Positions 8,646-17,257 are shown, counted from the stretch's first letter. The stretch is 64,000 bases of DNA from Bacillus sp. AFS073361 (GCF_002567005.1 NZ_NUZU01000039.1:62001-126000), one strand, 5' to 3'. Program-made: numbers and translations. The notes: a model not told the origin generated them from the sequence alone.

Positions 8646-8768
8646 TCATCTCTCTGTGACCAAGAAATCACGAACTGCTTCTATGGATAACCCTAAGTCC
8701 TTTGCTTCCAATATGAGTGCAATCCATTCCTGATCGATTACTTCAAATTCATTTTTCGTAATAACCAC
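8646..8768 (-). CDS. SinI-like SinR antagonist (40 residues)
   Basis: A short gene with GTG start at 8766-8768, AGGAG 8 bases upstream, and TGA at 8646-8648. The core FEVIDQEWIALILEAKDLGL then SIEAVRDFL matches the SinI dimerisation hook, in which a DQEW motif, two helices and a final R-x-FL sequence bind SinR; SinR itself carries the related IDWMNLVKDAMNSGVS segment. It probably binds SinR and relieves repression. It lacks the C-terminal tail of B. subtilis SinI and converges on sinR instead of preceding it. A c-di-GMP-I riboswitch lies 22 bases upstream. Confidence 0.75.
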   Translation of the reverse strand: MVITKNEFEVIDQEWIALILEAKDLGLSIEAVRDFLVTER

Positions 8769-8790
8769 TATACTCACTCCTAAAATACAG

Positions 8791-8889
8791 AATGTATTCC
8801 AGGTAGCCCGGCCATCCTAGCAAAAAACCTGCCTTAGACCCTCGGCTTTGCGTCCCTGCTTTTCAACAGGTTTGCCTTTTTCTGACATT
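8791..8889 (-). ncRNA. c-di-GMP-I (GEMM) riboswitch
   Basis: On the minus strand the conserved blocks appear in order: GGCAAACC, a GAAA-like tetraloop helix, GCAGGGACGCAAAGCC, GGGTCTAAGG, and GGCCGGGCTACC. These are the hallmark segments of the GEMM-I aptamer, including the GGGACGCAAAGCC joining region that contacts c-di-GMP. Outer bases AATGT (8885-8889) and ACATT (8791-8795) can form P1. The 3' arm of P1 can pair instead in AATACA-TTC-TGTATT just before the AGGAG site, offering a switch at the level of ribosome access. The controlled gene is the SinI-like ORF. Confidence 0.85.
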
Positions 8890-9170
8890 TAATAAAACTT
8901 AAGTCACTGAATTCGATAGGACAATTTACTTAATCGTTATTGATATTATATCTAGTCCTATTTTAGTTGGTTGTTGTAATTTGTCGTATTGATTAAATTT
9001 TCACACAATTAATTATAGCAAATTATACCATATTTCTACAAAAATATCCCAATTAAGACTTTTAATCCAAACACCATCTGTCAAAATAGTGAATTTTTGG
9101 AAAAAACCTTGTTGTTTATTCCCTCCGTTAACCAAAACCAAAATACTTTTCCAACATATAACTTAAATAT
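8890..9170. other. AT-rich intergenic region, candidate leader promoter
   Basis: No ORF is seen. On the minus strand a TTGTAG (9036-9041) with an 18-base spacer and TATAAT (9012-9017) could start the riboswitch transcript. TGTCGTA on the plus strand at 8982-8988 is one base from a Spo0A box. Nothing else recognisable. Confidence 0.35.
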
Positions 9171-9200
9171 TTGTCTAAACTATGAAAATTGGCATATAAT
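9171..9200 (+). promoter_or_regulatory. Sigma-A promoter of a small gene
   Basis: TTGTCT (9171-9176), 18-base spacer and a perfect TATAAT (9195-9200), about 60 bases before the ATG at 9264. Confidence 0.55.
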
Positions 9201-9263
9201 GTAAAAAACAAAATTATTTTCTGAATATTATTAATATTATAGAGTAGGTGGTGATTTCATACA

Positions 9264-9383
9264 ATGACCTTTATCCATGTGTTGAATTTTTCAATTCCGA
9301 TTGCATTTATTGTGTTTGCAGGGTATTTTTTGGATCGCATATGCAAGCCAGACTCCACCAAACAAAAAGCTGGTGAAGATTGA
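9264..9383 (+). CDS. 39-residue single-pass membrane protein
   Basis: The ATG follows AGGTGGTGA. The product has one membrane segment (FSIPIAFIVFAGYFL) and a charged tail (DRICKPDSTKQKAGED). It has its own promoter at 9171 and a terminator-like hairpin that begins within the last codons. No family is recognised; the size and layout resemble small membrane regulators or spore membrane peptides, but this is not shown. Confidence 0.5.
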   Translation: MTFIHVLNFSIPIAFIVFAGYFLDRICKPDSTKQKAGED

Positions 9384-9426
9384 ATCTATTAAAAGGATTC
9401 CTCTGTCATTCAGCTTTTTCTTTTTT
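9364..9426 (+). terminator. Terminator-like hairpin
   Basis: AAAAAGCTG (9364-9372) pairs with CAGCTTTTT (9411-9419) around an inner GAATC/GATTC stem, then TCTTTTTTG. The loop is long, so moderate confidence. Confidence 0.45.
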
Positions 9427-9502
9427 GTGGAAGGAATTAAAAAAGTAATTATTTCACTCTGTTTCGGGAATGATACTTGCGTAGACGAAAGGAGTGTTGT
9501 AA

Positions 9503-9706
9503 TTGGCACGTGGAGAACATTTTGAACATAAAAAGAAAAACCATCCAGGAAACTTCCCGGAAGGCAGTTTAACAGAAAAACACGCGAAAGAAGCTGTTGG
9601 TGACGAAGAATTCCTAGTTGTACGTGAAGCGTTTAAAAATCGTGTAGAAAACGAGGATGAGTATCGAGGAGATACTGCCCGATTACTAAATGATCAGACA
9701 GAATAA
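9503..9706 (+). CDS. Small hydrophilic protein, 67 residues
   Basis: The TTG start at 9503 has an AAAGGAG site 7 bases before it. The product begins MARGEHFEHKKKNHPGNF and is rich in Lys, Glu and Asp, without membrane segments or Cys. It is a Bacillus-type small hydrophilic protein, somewhat like YfhD/YfhE-type sporulation proteins in composition, but no family was confirmed. A clear terminator follows directly. Confidence 0.6.
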   Translation: MARGEHFEHKKKNHPGNFPEGSLTEKHAKEAVGDEEFLVVREAFKNRVENEDEYRGDTARLLNDQTE

Positions 9707-9736
9707 AAGGCGTGAGCATCTCACGCCTTCTTTTTA
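9707..9736 (+). terminator. Intrinsic terminator
   Basis: AAGGCGTGAG/CTCACGCCTT stem followed by CTTTTTATT, directly after the 67-residue gene. Confidence 0.8.
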
Positions 9737-9740
9737 TTAA

Positions 9741-9910
9741 GAAAAGCGCAAGCGCCCTGGTCAGCGGCGTATGGCCTGGAGCACTCCAACTGAGATAAAG
9801 GAAACACGAAGAGCCGGAGGCGCATTCGTGCTTGACTTATCGTAGGGCGGAGAGCGAAGGACACTAGCCGCTAGGGCGCTGGAGCTAAACAGTAATCTAA
9901 GTTCAAAAAC
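9741..9910. repeat. Dispersed imperfect-palindromic repeat (copy 1)
   Basis: About 170 bases, GC-richer than the surroundings. The left end GAAAAGCGCAAGCGCCCTGG and right end AGGGCGCTGGAGCTA-ACAG are complementary in part, and CAGCGGC pairs with GCCGCTAG inside, so it folds as a long hairpin. Related copies occur at 16822, 18338 and 33024. It has no ORF and fits the small non-autonomous repeats scattered in Bacillus genomes. Confidence 0.8.
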
Positions 9911-9940
9911 TTATCTTTCTTATTTTTTAAGAATTCATTT

Positions 9941-11467
9941 TTAGAATTGTCCCTTTTCGATCCTTAAGTTTCTAATAAATGGTGAAAAATCGATTGACTT
10001 AAGCCAATAAGCAGCTTTTTCAATATCCTTTGAGAATACCCTATCTTGTTTAATGGATGCTACCTGTTCGCGTGCCTTGTCGTAAAACACTCTAGTATTT
10101 GCAGCCATTTTATCAATCCCGCGAATCTCCACGGCCTGCATCGCACATATTAGTTCAATTGCCACAACTCTTCGTGCATTCTGGATAATTTGATAGGCAT
10201 GCCTTGACGCAATTGTCCCCATACTTACATGGTCCTCCTGATTAGCAGAGGATGGGATGGAATCAACACTGGCTGGATGGGCAAGTGTTTTATTCTCTGA
10301 TACCAGTGCTGCTGCCGCATATTGCATGATCATTGCCCCAGATTGCAAACCAGGTTGAGGACTAAGGAATGCTGGTAAATCATTCAACTGCGGATTAACC
10401 AATCTTTCAATCCGTCTTTCCGAAATATTCGCCAGTTCAGCCACGGCAATTTTCATAAAATCCATTGCAAAAGCAATCGGCTGTCCATGAAAATTCCCCC
10501 CAGATATCACCTTTTCCCCATTATCAAAGATTAATGGATTATCCGTTGCCGCGTTCATTTCAATTTCTAATTTTTCTTTCACATAATCCAGAGCTTGCCA
10601 CGATGCACCATGAACCTGTGGAATGCAGCGGAGAGAATAAGCATCTTGAACTCGTAACTCGCCCTGCTGTGTAGTTAATAAACTATCACTTAAATAACCA
10701 CGGATTCTTGCGGCTGAATCAATTTGTTGTTTATAACCCCTAGCAACATGAACTTCTTCCGCAAATGCATCAATAATTCCATTTAACCCTTCCATTGTCA
10801 TAGCTGCAATTAGCTCACTTTCATGTGCTAGTTGTTCAGCCTCCAAATACCCGATCACACCCATAGCTGTCATCGCCTGTGTCCCGTTAATAAGGGCTAG
10901 ACCTTCTTTGGCCTCCAAGGTTAAAGGCAAAATTCCCTCTTGTTGGAGTGCGTCAAAAGCCGCCATTTGCTTCCCTTTGTAAAATACCTCTCCCTCGCCA
11001 ATTAAAACCAGTGCAAGATGAGAAAGCGGGGCTAAATCACCGCTTGCCCCCAGAGAACCTTGCTGTGGGATAACAGGAATGATATCCTGATTTACTAACT
11101 CTAATAATTTTTCAATGACAACAGGTCTGACTCCTGAAAAACCCTTGAGGAGAGCGTTAGCTCGTAGAAGTACCATTGCTTTGGAAACTAATTCTGGAAA
11201 AGGTTCACCAACCCCGCATGCATGGGAGCGAATTAAATTAAGTTGGAGGTCCTGAACATCGTTTTTATCAATAAGGACGTCGCTGAACTTTCCAAATCCT
11301 GTCGTAATTCCATAAACTACTTTTGATTCAGAAACAATTCTTTCAACTGCTTCACGACTCTTCTTAACTGCTTCCATGCTCTCACTTGAAGCCATGATCT
11401 TTTGTTTTCGATATAAAACATCTTTCATCTGCTCTAATGTTAAACTTCCACCTGTCAGTGTTATCAT
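9941..11467 (-). CDS. hutH: Histidine ammonia-lyase
   Basis: A 508-residue cytoplasmic enzyme that deaminates L-histidine to urocanate, the first step of histidine use. The triad Ala-Ser-Gly that forms the MIO cofactor is at 141-143 ([12 protein letters not shown]). ATG 11465-11467 is chosen: it has GGAGAGAGA just upstream and gives the family's normal length. The frame stays open upstream to 11653, but that part is the promoter and leader hairpin. The other hut genes (hutP, hutU, hutI, hutG) are not beside it, so it stands alone here. Confidence 0.92.
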   Translation of the reverse strand: MITLTGGSLTLEQMKDVLYRKQKIMASSESMEAVKKSREAVERIVSESKVVYGITTGFGKFSDVLIDKNDVQDLQLNLIRSHACGVGEPFPELVSKAMVLLRANALLKGFSGVRPVVIEKLLELVNQDIIPVIPQQGSLGASGDLAPLSHLALVLIGEGEVFYKGKQMAAFDALQQEGILPLTLEAKEGLALINGTQAMTAMGVIGYLEAEQLAHESELIAAMTMEGLNGIIDAFAEEVHVARGYKQQIDSAARIRGYLSDSLLTTQQGELRVQDAYSLRCIPQVHGASWQALDYVKEKLEIEMNAATDNPLIFDNGEKVISGGNFHGQPIAFAMDFMKIAVAELANISERRIERLVNPQLNDLPAFLSPQPGLQSGAMIMQYAAAALVSENKTLAHPASVDSIPSSANQEDHVSMGTIASRHAYQIIQNARRVVAIELICAMQAVEIRGIDKMAANTRVFYDKAREQVASIKQDRVFSKDIEKAAYWLKSIDFSPFIRNLRIEKGQF

Positions 11468-11503
11468 ATCGTCTCTCTCCTCTACCACTGTAGTATAATA
11501 AAG

Positions 11504-11550
11504 AAAGAGGCTGGATTCCGAATCTAATAGATTGGGAGTCCAGCCTCTTT
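11504..11550 (-). promoter_or_regulatory. Attenuator-like hairpin in the hutH leader
   Basis: A 12-bp stem AAAGAGGCTGGA/TCCAGCCTCTTT with a further inner stem lies between the hutH promoter and its start. On the minus strand it is followed by CTTTATTATACT, a moderate U-tract. B. subtilis hut is controlled by HutP antitermination at a leader hairpin; this could be an equivalent, but no HutP gene is in view. Confidence 0.5.
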
Positions 11551-11623
11551 TATGATGAATTGATTGAATTTTTTCAGATGCCTCATGGGTATCATTCCAT
11601 TCTTTATTTAACTTAGTGATAAT

Positions 11624-11653
11624 ATTGTATGGTGTGCTAAGCATATTTGTCAA
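11624..11653 (-). promoter_or_regulatory. Sigma-A promoter of hutH
   Basis: On the minus strand TTGACA (11653-11648), 18-base spacer, TACAAT (11629-11624). The start point would be about 150 bases before the hutH ATG, leaving a leader that contains the hairpin. Confidence 0.6.
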
Positions 11654-11790
11654 TTTAATTTCCAGAATTTTACGACGATAATACTTTAGCGAGATAATAA
11701 ATGAAAGGAAAAATGCTTAGGTTACAAAATATCTTGAGATTCCGTTATACTATATACAGGTTAAAATGGATGTACCTGAAAGGAGTAACT

Positions 11791-13878
11791 ATGAAATCTC
11801 TTGTACTTGCTGAAAAGCCAAGTGTGGCTAGGGAACTTGCCCGTGTTCTTGGCTGCAATCAAAAACATAAAAGTTATATGGAAGGCAATCAATATATTGT
11901 CACATGGGCACTCGGCCATTTAATTGAATTAAAAATGCCAGAACACTATGATACAAAATATAAAACCTGGAATTTAGAGGATTTGCCGATTATTCCACAA
12001 AAAATGGGCTTAATGGTTATGAAGCAAACCAACCATCAATTCCGTGCGATTGAAGCCTTAGCAAAACGGAAAGACATTAACGAATGTATCATTGCCACAG
12101 ATGCTGGTCGTGAAGGTGAACTAGTTGCGCGCTGGATTCTTGAAAAGATTCGCTGGAACAAACCCTTAAAAAGATTATGGATTTCTTCGCAAACAGATAA
12201 AGCCATTAAAGATGGGTTCAAGCAATTAAAGCCTGGTAAACAATTTGAAAACCTTTACCATTCGGCCGTTTGCCGGGCGGAAGCTGATTGGTTAATCGGA
12301 TTGAATGTAACAAGAGCACTAACAACAAAATATAAAGACCCCCTATCGGCAGGACGGGTTCAGACCCCCACTCTTGCTCTAGTTTTGGAACGAGAACAGC
12401 AGATTCAATCCTTTGTTCCAAAAGAATTTTGGACAATTCGAGCCGATATTGGCCCACTTTCAACAGATTGGGAACGGGACAATGAAAAGCGCATCTTCGA
12501 TAAAGCAAAAGCTGAAGCGATCCAATCAAAAGTAAATGGTAAGAAAGCTGTACTTGATAAAATTGATCGCAAGAAAAAATCAGAGCCCCAGCCCCTGCCT
12601 TACGATTTAACTGAATTACAGCGGGATGCAAACAAGCGATTTGGTTTCTCTGCGAAAAAAACATCTTCTGTTTTACAACGTCTTTATGAGCAATACAAAT
12701 TGGTCACATATCCTAGAACTGATTCACGCTATTTAACCACTGATATGATGAACACAATGACAGACCGCTTGCATGGCATGGCTTCTGGGTATAAAGAAGA
12801 AGTTCGTCCACTGCTAGCAAACAAGGGGATTGTGCTCGCCAAACGCGTCTTTAACAATGAAAAGGTAACAGACCATCATGCGATCATCCCAACGGAACAA
12901 AGACTTAATCTTAGTGAACTTGATTCAGATGAAAAAAAACTTTATGACATCATTGCTAGACGTTTCTTAGCACTGTTTTTACCTGCTTATGAATTTGAAA
13001 CCATACAGGCAACATTTAAAGTGGAAGGCGAAACCTTTATCGCCAAAGAAACAAATGTAATTGAATTGGGCTTTAAAAAGGTGTTAGGAAGAGAAGGTGC
13101 GGAACAATTAACTGGGCTGCAAAAATTAGCTCAAGGTCACTCCTTTGTGGTAAAAGATTGTTCAATCAGCCAAAAATGGACGGAGCCGCCTCAACGCTAT
13201 TCCGAAGCTGATGTTCTCTCACAAATGGAGAAATTCGGACTAGGGACACCAGCAACCAGAGCAGAAATTATTGAAAGACTTGTAGAAACGGAAGTCGTTG
13301 AGCGACAGAATGGACGCTTCCACTCAACTAAAAAAGGCAAGCAGCTCATTGATCTTGTTAATGATGAATTAAAGTCACCGGAACTAACGGCAAAATGGGA
13401 ACAGGAACTTGAGAAAATCTCCAAGGGAAAGGCGGACCCGAAAGCCTTTTTACAAAAGATTCGCCGTCAAACGGAGCAGTTGGTTTCTGAAATTAAAAAA
13501 AGTGAGAAATCCTATCGTGCCCACAATTTAACCGGTTCAAGATGTCCTGAATGTAACGAATTCCTAAAGGAACGGAATACAAAGGAAGGCAAAATTCTCG
13601 TTTGCTCGAGTCCAGAGTGTTCCTTCCGAAAACGTAAGGATCCAAAGCTCTCCAACCGACGGTGCCCGCAATGCCATAAAAAAATGGAAATTCATAATGG
13701 AAAAGCAGGTGCGTACTTCCAATGCCGCCGCTGTAATGTCGTTGAAAAAGCAGAGGACAAGAAAAAAGCAGTCAATAAAAAAGAAGCACAAAAGCTCGTC
13801 CAGAAATACACACAAAAAGAAGATTTCGGAACCAGCTTAGGTGACTTACTTAAACAGGCCTTAAACAATCAGGAATAA
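11791..13878 (+). CDS. topB: DNA topoisomerase III
   Basis: A 695-residue type IA topoisomerase that relaxes or decatenates DNA through a single-strand break. It has an N-terminal Toprim domain (MKSLVLAEKPSVA, TDAGREGE at 103-110), the active-site tyrosine in TYPRTDSRYL (Tyr307), and a C-terminal tail with two zinc-ribbon-like CxxC pairs (CPECN...CSSPEC and CPQCH...CRRC). ATG 11791 has a GAAAGGAG site 6 bases before it; the open frame to 11701 has none. It is divergent from hutH and ends at a 16-bp hairpin. Confidence 0.93.
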   Translation: MKSLVLAEKPSVARELARVLGCNQKHKSYMEGNQYIVTWALGHLIELKMPEHYDTKYKTWNLEDLPIIPQKMGLMVMKQTNHQFRAIEALAKRKDINECIIATDAGREGELVARWILEKIRWNKPLKRLWISSQTDKAIKDGFKQLKPGKQFENLYHSAVCRAEADWLIGLNVTRALTTKYKDPLSAGRVQTPTLALVLEREQQIQSFVPKEFWTIRADIGPLSTDWERDNEKRIFDKAKAEAIQSKVNGKKAVLDKIDRKKKSEPQPLPYDLTELQRDANKRFGFSAKKTSSVLQRLYEQYKLVTYPRTDSRYLTTDMMNTMTDRLHGMASGYKEEVRPLLANKGIVLAKRVFNNEKVTDHHAIIPTEQRLNLSELDSDEKKLYDIIARRFLALFLPAYEFETIQATFKVEGETFIAKETNVIELGFKKVLGREGAEQLTGLQKLAQGHSFVVKDCSISQKWTEPPQRYSEADVLSQMEKFGLGTPATRAEIIERLVETEVVERQNGRFHSTKKGKQLIDLVNDELKSPELTAKWEQELEKISKGKADPKAFLQKIRRQTEQLVSEIKKSEKSYRAHNLTGSRCPECNEFLKERNTKEGKILVCSSPECSFRKRKDPKLSNRRCPQCHKKMEIHNGKAGAYFQCRRCNVVEKAEDKKKAVNKKEAQKLVQKYTQKEDFGTSLGDLLKQALNNQE

Positions 13879-13879
13879 T

Positions 13880-13918
13880 CATAAATGGTAAGCACTCATG
13901 CTGTGCTTACCATTTATG
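13880..13918 (+). terminator. Long hairpin after topB
   Basis: A perfect 16-bp stem CATAAATGGTAAGCAC/GTGCTTACCATTTATG. The following bases (TTGTAAGTATTT) are only partly T-rich, so it may be a weak terminator. Confidence 0.55.
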
Positions 13919-13981
13919 TTGTAAGTATTTCGATTCGGCTAGTTTTATGGTTGGTCAAAAATTTAGAAACGAGGACAATCT

Positions 13982-15250
13982 ATGAGAATTAGAGATTGGG
14001 ATCCTAATTTAAAGGTTCGCTTGTTTAGCGAAGCAATGATGAATATCACATTTTGGATGTTTTTTCCGTACTTAACGATTTACTTCGCAGAAGAGTTCGG
14101 TAAAAGTAAAGCAGGATTATTATTAGTTTTTTCACAGTTTTTTTCTGTACTTGCTAACCTTATGGGCGGATACTGCGCTGACCGTTTCGGGCGCAAACGA
14201 ATGATGGTTCTATCAGCAATCGGTCAAGGCCTTTCGTTTATCGCATTTGGCTTCGCTAGCTCACCCTGGTTTGAATCCCCGTGGATGGGCTTTATCGCTT
14301 TCGCAGTAGCCGGTGTGTTCGGTTCCTTTTATTGGCCGGCAAGCCAAGCGATGGTTGCAGATGTAGTAGATGAAAAGGACAGAAGTAATGTGTTTGCCAT
14401 TTTTTATACATCTATTAATATTGCGGTTGTGATTGGCCCGATTTTAGGAGCGATTTTTTATGTTCATTACCGTTTCCAACTATTACTTGTGGCTGGGTTA
14501 ATTTGTATTTCCTTAGGACTTATTCTGGCCAAAAGGACCCGTGAGACAGTCCCGGTTACACATAATTCTCTTTCGTCTGAAGGGAAATGGTATGACTTTT
14601 TAAAAAATCAACTAAAGGATTATTCTCTCATTGTTAAGGATAGAACTTTCCTGCTTTTTATTCTTGCAGGTGTATTAGCTGGACAAACATTTATGCAATT
14701 GGACTTGTTGATTCCAGTTTATATAAAGGATGTCTACCAAGCTCAAAGTCTATTTTCAATAGGAAATTGGTCATTTTCTGTCAATGGTGAGCAGGCTTTT
14801 GGTTTGGTGCTCGCAGAAAATGGCTTCCTTGTTGCACTTCTGACAGTAATTGTCACAAAGTGGATGAGTAGTTATTATGAAAGAAATGTATTTGTTCTCT
14901 CGTCAGTCGTATACGCCATTTCAATGATTCTATTTAGCCAAACCACTTGGATTTGGGGGTTAATAATCGCGATGTCGATTTTCACTTTTGCTGAGTTAAT
15001 GGGAGCTGGACTCCAGCAAAGCTTTGTATCGCGACTTGCTCCTGAGAATATGCGCGGTCAATACTTCGCCGCTGCAAGCCTGCGATTTACCATAAGCCGA
15101 ACCATTGCCCCACTTGCCATTCCAATGACGGTATTACTTGGCTATAGCTGGACGTTTTTCGTGTTGGTTTTCCTTGCCTTGTTAAGTGCTGGGATGTATT
15201 GGGTCATGTTTTATTCATTTGAAAAACAAAATATTAAATCACATATATAA
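13982..15250 (+). CDS. MFS transporter
   Basis: A 422-residue major facilitator with 12 hydrophobic segments. The loop motif DRFGRKRMMVL (about residue 65) is classic for the family, with the layout of the MdtG-like multidrug efflux branch. A longer soluble stretch lies between segments 6 and 7. The substrate cannot be deduced. The ATG has a GAGG site 8 bases upstream. Confidence 0.75.
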   Translation: MRIRDWDPNLKVRLFSEAMMNITFWMFFPYLTIYFAEEFGKSKAGLLLVFSQFFSVLANLMGGYCADRFGRKRMMVLSAIGQGLSFIAFGFASSPWFESPWMGFIAFAVAGVFGSFYWPASQAMVADVVDEKDRSNVFAIFYTSINIAVVIGPILGAIFYVHYRFQLLLVAGLICISLGLILAKRTRETVPVTHNSLSSEGKWYDFLKNQLKDYSLIVKDRTFLLFILAGVLAGQTFMQLDLLIPVYIKDVYQAQSLFSIGNWSFSVNGEQAFGLVLAENGFLVALLTVIVTKWMSSYYERNVFVLSSVVYAISMILFSQTTWIWGLIIAMSIFTFAELMGAGLQQSFVSRLAPENMRGQYFAAASLRFTISRTIAPLAIPMTVLLGYSWTFFVLVFLALLSAGMYWVMFYSFEKQNIKSHI

Positions 15251-15288
15251 ATACTGGTCAATAATCTCTTAATATTTGTACTAAATTG

Positions 15289-15316
15289 TTCACATTTGCC
15301 CAATTTGTATTATAAT
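15289..15316 (+). promoter_or_regulatory. Sigma-A promoter of a small gene
   Basis: TTCACA (15289-15294), 16-base spacer, perfect TATAAT (15311-15316), 39 bases before the ATG at 15356. Confidence 0.6.
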
Positions 15317-15355
15317 TAACTTATAAAGATAATTAATATAAGGGCGGTGGAAACA

Positions 15356-15472
15356 ATGGAATTATCCCAGTTCATGGCTCCAACATCATTATCAGGTATT
15401 ATTACATTCTTAGTACTATTTTCCGCAGGTGTTTATTTTAATATAAAAGTATACGGCAGCAAAATGCAGTAA
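15356..15472 (+). CDS. 38-residue single-pass membrane protein
   Basis: MELSQFMAPTSLSGI then ITFLVLFSAGVYFNIKVYGSKMQ, with one clear membrane segment and a short basic tail. The ATG follows AGGGCGGTGG. It is a complete transcription unit: promoter at 15289 and terminator at 15467, so it is very likely expressed. No family is recognised. Confidence 0.6.
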   Translation: MELSQFMAPTSLSGIITFLVLFSAGVYFNIKVYGSKMQ

Positions 15473-15497
15473 GGATGAAAATCTTTACTGTTTTTTT
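15467..15497 (+). terminator. Intrinsic terminator
   Basis: CAGTAAGGAT/ATCTTTACTG stem (one G-T pair), GAAA loop and seven T. It overlaps the last codon of the 38-residue gene. Confidence 0.85.
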
Positions 15498-15587
15498 AGG
15501 TGCCCATTTGCTTAATTGGTAATAGTTTCTTTTTCAAATTAAAAACGCTACAATATAGGAAGATTCAGAAAAAAAGGAGACGTACAT

Positions 15588-16820
15588 ATGAGTGAATTTC
15601 AAAAAACACTTGAAAAATATGCTGAACTAGCTGTTAAGGTTGGGGTAAATGTTCAGAAAGGTCAAACTCTAGTCGTTAATGCTACATTAGATGCAGCGAA
15701 TTTTGTTCGTCTAATTGTTAAAAAGGCCTACGAAACAGGTGCACAAAATGTCATCGTCAACTGGAACGACGATACTGTGACGAGAACAAAATATGACTTG
15801 GCTCCAGATGATGCATTCCTTGAGTATCCTGTTTGGCGTGCCAAAGAAATGGAAGACCTAGCAGCTAAGGGTGCAGCCTTTATGTCAGTTATTTCTACTA
15901 GCCCAGATTTGTTAAAAGGTGTGAATCCAGAACGAATTTCTAACTTTAATAAAGCTGCCGGAACAGCCTTGGCAAATTATCGGAAAGCCGTACAATCCGA
16001 TAAGGTGAGTTGGACGGTTATCGCCGCTGCGTCCCCTGAATGGGCTGCAAAAGTATTCCCTGATGAGCCTGTTGAAAACCAAGTCAATAAGCTTTGGGAT
16101 GCGATTTTTAAAGCAGTACGTGCAGATGTTGAAAATCCAGTAGAAGCTTGGAAGAAACATGATGAAACTCTTCATGAAAAAGTTCATTATTTAAATGAAA
16201 AACGATATCAAAAGCTTCATTACACAGCGCCTGGTACAGACTTAACTATTGAACTTCCTGAAAAACACATCTGGGTGGGCGCAGGCAGTGTTAACGAAAA
16301 TGGCTTCGAGTTTATGGCAAACATGCCGACCGAGGAAGTGTTCACTGTACCTTATCGAACAGGTGTGAATGGTACAGTTGCCAGTACAAAACCTTTAAGC
16401 TATGGTGGCAATATTATTGACCGTTTTTCGATTACGTTTGAAAATGGAAAAATTGTTGGCGTAAAAGCAGAAGAAGGTGAAGAGATTCTTAAGCGCCTTG
16501 TTGATACCGATGAGGGCTCCCATTACCTTGGTGAGGTTGCACTTGTACCATATAATTCACCAATTTCCCTATCAAATGTCCTTTTCTTTAATACATTATT
16601 TGATGAGAATGCCTCAAACCATTTAGCAATCGGCAGTGCCTATGCCTTCTGTATCGAGGGCGGTAAGAAAATGTCTTCTGAAGAATTGAAAGAGCACGGT
16701 CTGAATGAAAGTATCACCCACGTCGATTTCATGATTGGCTCCACTGAGATGGACATCGATGGAATCACCGCAGATGGCAAAACAGAACCTGTGTTTAGAG
16801 GCGGAAATTGGGCTTTCTAA
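15588..16820 (+). CDS. ampS: Aminopeptidase, M29 family
   Basis: A 410-residue cytoplasmic metallopeptidase that removes N-terminal residues from peptides. It matches AmpS/AmpT of the M29 family in length and order: N-terminal YAELAVKVGVNVQKGQTLVV, the metal-site Glu and His in the C-terminal half (MPTEEVF, DEGSHYLGEVALV) and the ending FRGGNWAF. The ATG has an excellent AAAAAGGAG site. It is followed by a repeat and then a terminator at 17120. Confidence 0.9.
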   Translation: MSEFQKTLEKYAELAVKVGVNVQKGQTLVVNATLDAANFVRLIVKKAYETGAQNVIVNWNDDTVTRTKYDLAPDDAFLEYPVWRAKEMEDLAAKGAAFMSVISTSPDLLKGVNPERISNFNKAAGTALANYRKAVQSDKVSWTVIAAASPEWAAKVFPDEPVENQVNKLWDAIFKAVRADVENPVEAWKKHDETLHEKVHYLNEKRYQKLHYTAPGTDLTIELPEKHIWVGAGSVNENGFEFMANMPTEEVFTVPYRTGVNGTVASTKPLSYGGNIIDRFSITFENGKIVGVKAEEGEEILKRLVDTDEGSHYLGEVALVPYNSPISLSNVLFFNTLFDENASNHLAIGSAYAFCIEGGKKMSSEELKEHGLNESITHVDFMIGSTEMDIDGITADGKTEPVFRGGNWAF

Positions 16821-16821
16821 T

Positions 16822-17115
16822 AAAAGCGTAAGCGCCCTGTTCAGCGGCGTATGGCCTGGAGCGCTCCAACTGAGATAAAGGAAAGCAGAAAAGCGGAAGC
16901 GCCTTGCCCAGGGGCGACAGGCATAAGACGAGTCGGCGAGAAGGTTGCTCTTTAACCTTCTTGACGGATTGGCTTATGACCCCGAGCCCCTAGGCGCTGT
17001 AGCTAGACAACACGAAGAGCCGGAGGCGATTCGATGTTGACTTATCGTAGGGCGGAGAGCGAAGGACACTAGTCGCTAGGGCGCTGGAGCTAGACAGTAA
17101 TCTAAGTTCAGAAAA
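16822..17115. repeat. Dispersed repeat (copy 2), interrupted by a second element
   Basis: The outer sequence is the same as the copy at 9741, from AAAAGCGTAAGCGCCCTG to CTAGGGCGCTGGAGCTAGACAG and AATCTAAGTTCAGAAAA. It is split after ATAAAGGAA, where 126 bases of another element are inserted; the sequence then resumes at ACACGAAGAGCCGG exactly as in copy 1. Confidence 0.85.
16884..17009. repeat. Nested hairpin element inside the repeat
   Basis: About 126 bases that begin AGCAGAAAAGCGGAAGCGCC and end AGGCGCTGTAGCTAGACA. The ends mimic those of the host repeat. The arms pair along most of the length: AAGCGCC with GGCGCT, CAGGGGC with GCCCCTAG, GCATAAG with CTTATG and AGAAGGTT with AACCTTCT. It looks like a mobile or once mobile hairpin element. 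Confidence 0.7.
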
Positions 17116-17119
17116 TTTA

Positions 17120-17146
17120 AGAGCAGGATCACCTGCTCTTTTTTTA
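17120..17146 (+). terminator. Intrinsic terminator after ampS
   Basis: AGAGCAGG/CCTGCTCT stem with ATCA loop and seven T. Confidence 0.85.
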
Positions 17147-17257
17147 TATTATCCAATTGATTTAATTATTCGGACATATCGAGCTCGAAATTGCCATTAT
17201 AGATGATTAAGAGTTAGAATAAATAATTAACAAATAAACTGGTAGGAGGACGATCTT

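Noticed and set aside
11468..11653. An upstream extension of hutH by 62 codons
   Set aside because: It overlaps promoter and leader hairpin; the internal ATG has a good ribosome site and gives normal HutH length.
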